A DNA stretch of 12,026 nt from Nitrospirota bacterium (GTDB taxonomy: Bacteria > Nitrospirota > Nitrospiria > Nitrospirales > Nitrospiraceae), in the NCBI GenBank assembly GCA_020028195.1, contig JAHWYE010000017.1, forward strand, positions 1 through 12,026, given 5' to 3'. Shown piece by piece: positions 7,251 through 12,026 of this stretch. The notes beneath the pieces are model-generated. The model saw nothing but the letters and a program-made list of their open reading frames with translations. It searched no databases and was not told the origin of the DNA. A program made the position numbers and the translations under genes. Position 1 is the first letter of the stretch, and each line of letters starts with the position of its first letter.

Positions 7251-7256
7251 TAGAAT
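7251..7256 (+). promoter_or_regulatory. Candidate -10 box of the gene at 7264, leaderless
   Basis: tagaat (5 of 6 to TATAAT) ends exactly 7 nt before the ATG at 7264, mirroring the malQ arrangement. No good -35 is seen. That region is taken by the inverted repeat, so an activator may be needed. No ribosome site precedes the ATG. Confidence 0.4.
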
Positions 7257-7263
7257 CTGCCGA

Positions 7264-7617
7264 ATGATCGAGATCCTGCTGGTCCTGTCAACCGTGCTGG
7301 CGGTGGGGGTGTTGGGCCTCATGACTACGATGCTCACGCCGCACCTCATGACCGAACTGGGACTCTGGATGCTCGCAATCGGGCTTATGACCGGCGTGCC
7401 GGCCGGCTTCTGCTATCACGTTGTCCTGTACCGTGCGCTGGCCCGCAGGGTGACACTTCCGCCTAAGTGGTGGATGGCGCCGGTCGCCCTGCACCCGCAG
7501 CTGGCGCAAGAGGACAGGGCTCGCATCAAAGCGTGGTTTAGGCTAGGGGGCATCGGGTTTGGGCTGTCGCTGGCCGGAGGGCTCGCAGCTATGGCCGGTT
7601 TGCTCCTGGCTGGTTAG
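7264..7617 (+). CDS. Three-helix inner-membrane protein of unknown function
   Basis: 117 residues with three predicted membrane helices: about 4-24 (starting EILLVLSTVLAVGVLGL), 33-56 (GLWMLAIGLMTGVPAGF onward) and 94-116 (glycine- and alanine-rich, LGGIGFGLSLAGGLAAM). The cytoplasmic or periplasmic loop at about 57-92 is basic and contains PPKWWMAPVALHP followed by a charged helix QEDRARIKAWFR. I do not recognise a family. The ATG is likely the first transcribed codon (see the -10 box at 7251). It is divergent from malQ across 80 bp, and the DUF72 gene follows after 33 nt, probably on the same transcript. Confidence 0.75.
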   Translation: MIEILLVLSTVLAVGVLGLMTTMLTPHLMTELGLWMLAIGLMTGVPAGFCYHVVLYRALARRVTLPPKWWMAPVALHPQLAQEDRARIKAWFRLGGIGFGLSLAGGLAAMAGLLLAG

Positions 7618-7650
7618 TCTCGCTCTTGCGAAGGCGATGGGCTCCAACGG

Positions 7651-8580
7651 ATGAGTGAACCTGTGACAACCCTGACTCTGCCGGAGGAAATTCGGTTTGG
7701 CACCAGCTCATGGGCCTACGAGGGATGGAAGGGAATGGTCTATCACAAGCCCTACCCGAGGAGCCGGTTTACCAAAGATTGTCTGGCCGAATATGCGGCC
7801 TATACCTACCAGGGCGCGCCGCTCTTCAGAACGGTCGGGCTGGACCACACCTTCTACCAGCCACCGACTGTCGGCCAGCTCGCCCAGTATGTCGCTCAGG
7901 TCCCGACCGGATTTCGGATCTGCTCCAAGGTCTGGGAAGAGCTCACTATTCCGGCCTATGCACCTCACGCTCGATACGGTTCAAAAGCCGGAACCGCCAA
8001 TGCTCGGTTTCTGGATCATTCGATCTTCGAGGATCTGGTCCTCCGGCCTTCGCAGGAAGCTCTGGGCGATCATGCCGGCGCGTTTATCTTCGAATTCCAG
8101 CGTTGGGGGCTCGAGCCCACCCGCTTCCTGCCCGTGCTCGACCGCTTCCTGTCCCGTCTGCCCCAAGGCCCGCACTATGCCGTTGAAATCCGAAATCCAG
8201 CCGTCCTGGGAAGCCCTTATCACGAGCTCCTGAACCAGTACGGAGTTGCCCACGTCTATAACCATTGGTCTGCCATGCCCCCTCTTGAGTCCCAACACAG
8301 AGCGCTCGGCCGGACCTTTACTGCTCGGTTCGTGGTCATCCGCTTGCTCACGCCCCTTGGCCTGTCTCATGCCGAAGCGGTACGGAAGTTTTCGCCCTAT
8401 GACCGCCTGGTCCAGCCGCTGCCCCAGATGCGGCTGGATACACTTGCGTTGATCAGGCAAGCAACCGCTGAACAGAGGTCCGTCTACGTCCTGGTGAACA
8501 ACCGTGCCGAAGGGAATGCCCCCTCGACCATCCAATCGCTCGTTGCCCCCCTTCTCTCTGCTGAGCCGACCACGGGTTAG
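7651..8580 (+). CDS. DUF72 (YecE-like) TIM-barrel protein
   Basis: 309 residues matching the DUF72 family across its length. Seen: the opening IRFGTSSWAYEGWKGMVY, the block LFRTVGLDHTFYQPPTVGQL, the FRICSKVWEELT strand, FIFEFQR, the central YAVEIRNPAVLG, and the late YNHWSAMPPLESQ and YVLVNNRAEGNAP blocks. These follow the family's beta/alpha-barrel order, with conserved polar residues at strand ends. The biochemical role of DUF72 proteins is not established, so none is assigned. The ATG at 7651 has only a weak purine-rich stretch (gaaggcgatggg) upstream. The gene lies 33 nt after the membrane protein gene on the same strand. Confidence 0.93.
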   Translation: MSEPVTTLTLPEEIRFGTSSWAYEGWKGMVYHKPYPRSRFTKDCLAEYAAYTYQGAPLFRTVGLDHTFYQPPTVGQLAQYVAQVPTGFRICSKVWEELTIPAYAPHARYGSKAGTANARFLDHSIFEDLVLRPSQEALGDHAGAFIFEFQRWGLEPTRFLPVLDRFLSRLPQGPHYAVEIRNPAVLGSPYHELLNQYGVAHVYNHWSAMPPLESQHRALGRTFTARFVVIRLLTPLGLSHAEAVRKFSPYDRLVQPLPQMRLDTLALIRQATAEQRSVYVLVNNRAEGNAPSTIQSLVAPLLSAEPTTG

Positions 8581-8744
8581 GAATCAGCGGGCTCAATCGT
8601 GCTGGCGTGCGCAGCCAATTGCTGCCACCGATGACGCGTGGTAACATAATCCATATCATCGCTGTGTTCTTGCCTTCGGATCCCAAGCAGTTTGTCCGAT
8701 GAGAGCGGACCGCCAATCGTCCTAGCGAGAGGTTCTTCGCCCAA
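8577..8744 (-). CDS. Possible small gene, 55 codons, start uncertain
   Basis: The minus strand has an open frame from just after a TGA at about 8772 to a TAA at 8577-8579. The only usual start near its beginning is TTG at 8744, with no ribosome site before it; an internal ATG at 8654 would give 25 residues. The translation looks protein-like and non-repetitive, for example SSDKLLGIRRQEHSDDMDYV and TTRHRWQQLAAHASTIEPAD near the C-terminus. Its end overlaps the DUF72 stop by a few bases, tail to tail. It may be the remaining 3' part of a decayed gene, since its start collides with the ribosome site of the gene at 8759. I recognise no family. It could also be chance. Confidence 0.28.
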   Translation of the reverse strand: MGEEPLARTIGGPLSSDKLLGIRRQEHSDDMDYVTTRHRWQQLAAHASTIEPADS

Positions 8745-8758
8745 GGAGGTGGGTGGGT

Positions 8759-9502
8759 ATGGGTTGCATCAAACATACATGCGGCTGCGTCTGGCTGACG
8801 CTCATCCTCGTGTGCGGGCTCACTCTGCTCATTCCACAGGGATCATGGGCCCAAAGCAACCGGGTTGAGATCGTGGGCGATTACCGATACACCTATCACG
8901 ACCCTGAGAGTTCTGTCGAAGCCAAGAACATTGCCTATACAGAGGCCGTCCGGCTCGCCATCTATTCATCCAGCGTCTTCAGCGAAAGCACCTCAAGGGT
9001 GGTAGAGGATGCTCAAGTCCTCAGGGATCTGGCGCAGAAGATCGCCTCCGGTCATCTCAAGGACTTGGAAGTGGTGGAACAATCCGAGAAGGGCCGGACC
9101 GTCTATTGTAAAGTCCGGGCATACCTCGTGCCCGAAGAGGTCAAGACCTTCATTGAGCGGGAAATCAACCGTGGCCAAGTGAAGGAGCCTTCAGGCCTGG
9201 ATCAGAACAGAGCGCTCCAAATTCTAAGCGTTCAGGAGGGGAAAGACGGAACCGTCGCCGTAGTCTTCAAGGCGCTGAAGCGTCTGGACTGGCTGGTAAC
9301 GGCCTACGACGGAAGCCTGCGGGAAAGCGCGAATGTGATGATCGATTTCTACGACGACCACGGCATCCTCGTCAGCAGCGACCAGCACCCTGCCAGAAAA
9401 ACCTCCGCCGGCGATGATGTGATGAGTCCCGGAGAGATCGGGCTGCACAAGTTTTCGAAACCGCAGAACGCCAGGTCCTATCGAGTCTGGCTCGTGAAGT
9501 GA
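8759..9502 (+). CDS. Exported protein with FlgT/LPP20-like N-terminal domain
   Basis: 247 residues from the ATG at 8759. AAGGAGGT (8743-8750) sits 8 nt upstream, while a GTG at 8753 would be too close, so 8759 is chosen. The signal peptide spans about residues 1-32: a hydrophobic run CVWLTLILVCGLTLLIP and cleavage after SWA, so the protein is periplasmic. Residues about 37-125 (VEIVGDYRYTYHD, AKNIAYTEAVRLAIYSSSVF, then a conserved-looking KGRTVYCKVRAYLV strand) follow the pattern of FlgT N-terminal/LPP20-type domains found in flagellar and envelope proteins; this is resemblance, not proof. The remaining 120 residues look like a beta-rich domain (VFKALKRLDWLVTAYDGSLR, SYRVWLVK end). No flagellar genes are near. 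The adjoining gene is convergent, 88 bp away, with no clear terminator seen between. Confidence 0.78.
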   Translation: MGCIKHTCGCVWLTLILVCGLTLLIPQGSWAQSNRVEIVGDYRYTYHDPESSVEAKNIAYTEAVRLAIYSSSVFSESTSRVVEDAQVLRDLAQKIASGHLKDLEVVEQSEKGRTVYCKVRAYLVPEEVKTFIEREINRGQVKEPSGLDQNRALQILSVQEGKDGTVAVVFKALKRLDWLVTAYDGSLRESANVMIDFYDDHGILVSSDQHPARKTSAGDDVMSPGEIGLHKFSKPQNARSYRVWLVK

Positions 9503-9590
9503 CCCGAATCGGACCAGGACCTGCATACACCGATGTCGCGTGCCCGCAGGCCCTTCTTCCAAGCGGCCAGGAACTTCTTCGGCCACTCCC

Positions 9591-10436
9591 CTACTGCTGC
9601 CCGCCGCTGACCGGAGGTAGGTTGATCCCCACCCGTTCCATTCCCATGATGATGGTCAAGGCCGAAGGGGCGTGCTGGACGATCTCTTTTTGAACCTCAA
9701 TCCGCCTGAGATCCACAAACTCCGGCGCCGTCAGCCCCAACGTCTCACGGTAGGCACGGTCCGCCGTGCCGCGCTGCCGCTCGGCTTTCTCCCGAGCCTG
9801 TTCCGCTTTTTGAAACTCGATCATCGTGATCCGCCGCTGTTCCTGCTTGATGGTCTCGGCTGTCTGCTCCAGCACGCCCTTCGGCGGCAGAATGCTGCCG
9901 ATCACGATCCGATTGACTCGAACCGGAATATTCTGCTTGTCGATGAGCTTGGTCCTCACCTCCTGGGCAACCGCATCCTGCACCTTGGCCCGCGTGGTCG
10001 GATCGGTCGTGAGTTGGAATAACTGGTATTTCTGCACCTCCTCTCGAACAAAGGTGCGGAATGCTTCCTTGACATTGCTGTTGTACCAGTTCGGGCCGAA
10101 ACGGTTGATCAGCTCCGGCGACCGGCCCTCCATAACGTTGGCGATCAGGAACGCGTCGAAGGAAACCGGTGCGTTCTCGGCCGAGATGATATCAAAATGT
10201 TCCGAAAACTGGACGGGACGAATATCGACATCGATCACCTGGGTGGTCGGAGCCACCCAGATTCTGCCTGTCGTGGCCGGAACGGGGTCCACACCGCCAT
10301 GACCGAAGAAGAAGGGTTTCTCGACCAACACCCCTTCGTGCCCGGCATCAATCGGCATGAGGACACAGCCAGCACTCGTCATCAGCAAACACAGCACACT
10401 GTACAGCAGTGCGAATGCTCCTCCCGAGCTTTTCAT
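9591..10436 (-). CDS. SPFH/prohibitin-domain protein, probable lipoprotein
   Basis: 281 residues. The N-terminus is a signal-like segment (7-19) followed by TSAGC, giving a probable lipidation site at Cys24. The -3 position is Ser instead of the usual Leu, so a plain signal anchor is the alternative. The SPFH core (about 28-210) has the opening DAGHEGVLVEKPFFFGHGGV, then TQVIDVDIRPVQF, RFGPNWYNSNVKEAFRTFVR and a charged helix. A coiled-coil region (about 205-245, QAREKAERQRGTADRAYRE) and LRRIEVQKEIVQHAPSALTI end the protein. SPFH proteins oligomerise on membranes and often hold or protect other proteins; the partner here is unknown. GGGAGGGG lies just before the ATG. The gene faces the exported protein gene and has its own upstream promoter candidate. 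Confidence 0.88.
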   Translation of the reverse strand: MKSSGGAFALLYSVLCLLMTSAGCVLMPIDAGHEGVLVEKPFFFGHGGVDPVPATTGRIWVAPTTQVIDVDIRPVQFSEHFDIISAENAPVSFDAFLIANVMEGRSPELINRFGPNWYNSNVKEAFRTFVREEVQKYQLFQLTTDPTTRAKVQDAVAQEVRTKLIDKQNIPVRVNRIVIGSILPPKGVLEQTAETIKQEQRRITMIEFQKAEQAREKAERQRGTADRAYRETLGLTAPEFVDLRRIEVQKEIVQHAPSALTIIMGMERVGINLPPVSGGQQ

Positions 10437-10452
10437 AACCCCTCCCGGTAAA

Positions 10453-10479
10453 AGGGCCAGCTTGTCAACGACTGGCCCT
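10453..10479 (-). promoter_or_regulatory. Hairpin in the leader of the SPFH gene
   Basis: agggccag (10453-10460), 11-nt loop, ctggccct (10472-10479): a perfect 8-bp inverted repeat. In the mRNA the stem is followed by TTT and then directly by the ribosome site GGGAGGGG of the SPFH gene. It could act as an attenuator, a translation-controlling hairpin or an mRNA-stabilising element. Confidence 0.45.
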
Positions 10480-10550
10480 GCTTGTGGTGAGAACTTCCCT
10501 TCCAGTGAAAGTACGGATGGGCGGATAAATGAGTGGTTCTGATACTCTTC

Positions 10551-10580
10551 AGCTTACGGAGCCATAGCGCATCGTGTCAA
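10551..10580 (-). promoter_or_regulatory. Candidate promoter of the SPFH gene
   Basis: On the minus strand, a perfect -35 TTGACA (10575-10580), 18-nt spacer, weak -10 TAAGCT (10551-10556, 3 of 6). It would give a leader of about 105-110 nt containing the hairpin at 10453-10479. The rest of the 250-bp gap up to the cytochrome gene stop holds no gene I can support. Confidence 0.35.
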
Positions 10581-10686
10581 TGCCGCCTAGAACCGATTGA
10601 ATTACGATGGGATTAAGGCATCACGCAGACAATGGGATGAGTAGAGGAAGGGGAAAATTGGTCAGGCGTAACCCTACTCAGCAGGC

Positions 10687-11082
10687 TTACATGATACCAG
10701 CCTGCCGCTGCAGCCACCGGATGTACCTGGTGATCTCCGTCACGTCTTCGGAGGTCACCCCTTCGATCCGCGGCATATCGCCGAAGCTCCAATGATGGGC
10801 ACGGACTCCGCTCGCCGCCGCTCGCTGGAACGCCAGATCACCATGGTGGTTGGGCTCATAGATTTTGTGCACCAGAGGCGGCCCCTGAGAGGTTCCGCTG
10901 GCGCGTTCCCCATGGCAGCGGGCGCAGTTGGTATTAAACTTAGCTTCACCTTTCTGAAATTCCGCAGGAACCCGCACCGGATCCTGCTTCGCCATGCTTT
11001 CTCCGATTCCCGGAGCAGCCAGCAGCAGGCCAAACAGGCCCCACGTCAGGGTCCATCCTAGGAGGGTGCGTACGCCGGGCAT
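10687..11082 (-). CDS. Small exported mono-heme cytochrome c
   Basis: An electron carrier in the periplasm or anchored to the inner membrane. There is a single CARCH heme motif (about residues 53-57 from this start) and a likely distal Met in FGDMPRIEG. A hydrophobic N-terminal segment (WTLTWGLFGLLLAAPG) is a signal peptide or anchor. The short class-I fold ends with the usual C-terminal helix (VTEITRYIRWLQRQ). Between the heme motif and the Met lies HKIYEPNHHGDLAFQRAAAS, rich in His. The start is taken at the ATG (11082) because AAGGGGTGA lies 5 nt upstream; a GTG at 11091 overlaps that site and would add three residues. It is the last gene of a cluster after the 55-residue membrane protein, 21 nt apart, and those two probably work together. 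The electron partners are not in the window. Confidence 0.9.
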   Translation of the reverse strand: MPGVRTLLGWTLTWGLFGLLLAAPGIGESMAKQDPVRVPAEFQKGEAKFNTNCARCHGERASGTSQGPPLVHKIYEPNHHGDLAFQRAAASGVRAHHWSFGDMPRIEGVTSEDVTEITRYIRWLQRQAGIM

Positions 11083-11103
11083 GACACTCACCCCTTTTCG
11101 TCG

Positions 11104-11271
11104 TCAGCGGGCCTGGTCATTCGTCTTGCCCTGTTCGGATGTCTGAGAAAATTGCTCGCGCAGCATCCGTGTGACCTGGCGCATCGTGAAATAACGGTAG
11201 AGCCTGGCCGAGATAGGGATCAGGACGATCAGGGCGATCGTCAGGTACATGAAGAATTCTTCCGGAGACAC
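11104..11271 (-). CDS. Small single-helix membrane protein (55 residues)
   Basis: Starts with GTG at 11271 (AGGGG 7 nt or so upstream) and reads MSPEEFFMYLTIALIVLIPI, then ISARLYRYFTMRQVTRMLRE, then a polar tail ending TNDQAR and TGA at 11104-11106. One membrane helix lies at about 6-22, with a basic face after it, so the C-terminus is probably cytoplasmic (positive-inside). It sits between queC (15-nt gap) and cytochrome c (21-nt gap), on the same strand, filling a space otherwise unexplained. An ATG at residue 8 (11250) is an alternative start but would cut into the helix. I recognise no family. The pairing with a small cytochrome suggests a membrane anchor or accessory part of a redox complex; that is inference. 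Confidence 0.72.
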   Translation of the reverse strand: MSPEEFFMYLTIALIVLIPISARLYRYFTMRQVTRMLREQFSQTSEQGKTNDQAR

Positions 11272-11286
11272 CGTTACGCCCCTGAC

Positions 11287-11970
11287 TCACGCATCCGCAT
11301 ACGCGATGGGATCGCTGATGCCGGCAGCCCGGAACCCTTCGCGTCGGATTCGGCAACTGTCGCAACGACCACAAGCGGTCCCGTCCACCGCTGGATCATA
11401 GCAGCTATGGGTGAGATGAAACGGTACCTTGAGCGACGCTCCCACCCGAATGATTTCCGCTTTCGTCATCTGGAGTAGCGGGGCTCGAATTTCGATTCCT
11501 TTTCCCATGACGCCAGCGCGGGTGCCCAGTCGAGCCAGTTGTTCAAATGCCCGGAGATAGTCGGGACGACAGTCAGGGTACCCTGAGTAATCGAGGACGT
11601 TGGCCCCAAGATAGATCAGCGAGGCCTCAAGCACCTCAGCATAGGCCAACGCGAGGGACAGGAAAATCGTGTTGCGAGCCGGGACGTAAGTGGCCGGGAT
11701 CCCTTCGCGTCGCTCGGCCTGGCTGCGATCCTTGGGCACCGGCTGATTCGTCGTCAGAGCCGATCCCCCGATCTGTCGGAGATCGACCTCCAACACCAGG
11801 TGACCCGCCGCTCCCAGAGCCCGTGCGACCTGCCGCGCCCGCTCGACCTCGATCACGTGGCGTTGCCCGTAGGAGACCGTCAGCAGATAGACCCGAGCCC
11901 CGTCCCGCTGCGCGATGGCTGACGTGATGGTGGAATCAAGCCCGCCGCTCGCCAGCACCACGGCCTTCAT
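11287..11970 (-). CDS. queC: 7-cyano-7-deazaguanine synthase
   Basis: QueC converts 7-carboxy-7-deazaguanine to preQ0 with ATP and ammonia, on the way to queuosine in tRNA. At 227 residues it is normal length. Seen: the PP-loop SGGLDST (8-14) that binds ATP, SYGQRH (33-38), the VPARN block (96-100), GANVLDYSGYPDCRPDY (122-138) and four zinc-binding Cys at 190, 200, 203 and 206 (THSCYD and ACGRCDSC). All key residues are present, so the enzyme should be active. The ATG at 11970 is preceded by GGTGATAT, a weak ribosome site. Upstream, a short hairpin (ccacc 11984-11988, ggtgg 11996-12000) lies before the window edge. No other queuosine genes are visible, though one may lie beyond 12026. The small membrane protein gene follows after 15 nt. 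Confidence 0.96.
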   Translation of the reverse strand: MKAVVLASGGLDSTITSAIAQRDGARVYLLTVSYGQRHVIEVERARQVARALGAAGHLVLEVDLRQIGGSALTTNQPVPKDRSQAERREGIPATYVPARNTIFLSLALAYAEVLEASLIYLGANVLDYSGYPDCRPDYLRAFEQLARLGTRAGVMGKGIEIRAPLLQMTKAEIIRVGASLKVPFHLTHSCYDPAVDGTACGRCDSCRIRREGFRAAGISDPIAYADA

Positions 11971-12026
11971 ATATCACCACTATCCACCACAGGAAGGTGG
12001 CCGGTCTGGCTTCAACTGCGCGCGTC

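Noticed and set aside
8619..8650. cataat -10-like box (8645-8650) upstream of the exported protein gene
   Set aside because: The nearest -35-like element (ttgctg) matches 3 of 6 and the spacer is 20 nt. The box is also more than 100 bp from the start codon, so I do not call a promoter.
9503..9590. Possible bidirectional terminator between convergent genes
   Set aside because: I found only weak inverted repeats (for example cctgc/gcagg far apart) and no T-run, so no terminator is called.
11117..11374. 85-codon minus-strand frame overlapping the queC end and the small membrane gene
   Set aside because: It overlaps queC in another frame and has no hydrophobic or domain pattern. The 11104-11271 frame explains the space better.
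12012..12026. Possible tail of a further minus-strand gene ending in TGA at 12012-12014
   Set aside because: Only four codons would be inside the window, which is not enough to support a gene.

Overview
The window looks like a chromosomal stretch of a GC-rich, Gram-negative, respiring bacterium. Lipoproteins, an exported cytochrome c and a sigma-54 two-component system all point that way. The gene mix and protein style resemble Nitrospira (Nitrospirota), but that is inference from familiarity, not from any marker gene. No tRNA, rRNA or CRISPR array was found.

Layout. (1) 1-659 is the 3' part of an IS1380-family transposase that enters from the left edge. Behind it is a GC-rich non-coding stretch with a hairpin and probably the IS end, then (about 940-1395) a start-less remnant of a DpnII/MboI-type PD-(D/E)XK domain that has lost its catalytic acidic residues. 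This is the accessory, decayed part of the window. (2) 1516-2252 holds a stand-alone Lrp/AsnC ligand-binding (RAM) domain protein and a small lipoprotein, both on +. (3) 7183-2262 (minus strand) is a compact unit: 4-alpha-glucanotransferase (malQ), then a membrane histidine kinase, then an NtrC-type sigma-54 response regulator. The last two overlap by 11 bp. (4) 7264-8580 (+) holds a three-helix membrane protein and a DUF72 protein, divergent from malQ. The 80-bp divergent spacer carries a perfect 9-bp inverted repeat and two -10-like boxes, each exactly 7 nt from a start codon, which suggests leaderless transcripts. (5) 8759-9502 (+) is an exported protein of FlgT/LPP20-like style. Facing it is an SPFH/prohibitin-domain probable lipoprotein on minus (10436-9591), with a hairpin just upstream of its ribosome binding site. 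(6) 11970-10687 (minus) is a tight cluster: queC (queuosine precursor synthesis), a 55-residue single-helix membrane protein that automatic calling easily misses, and a small mono-heme cytochrome c.

Working picture. The central unit ties glycogen/maltodextrin turnover (MalQ) to a membrane-sensed two-component system acting through sigma-54. The right-hand cluster joins a housekeeping tRNA-modification gene to a small membrane protein plus cytochrome pair. No clearly new multi-gene system is evident. The best leads are the degenerate nuclease remnant, the malQ divergent promoter region, the missed small membrane gene and a possible further small gene at 8577-8744.
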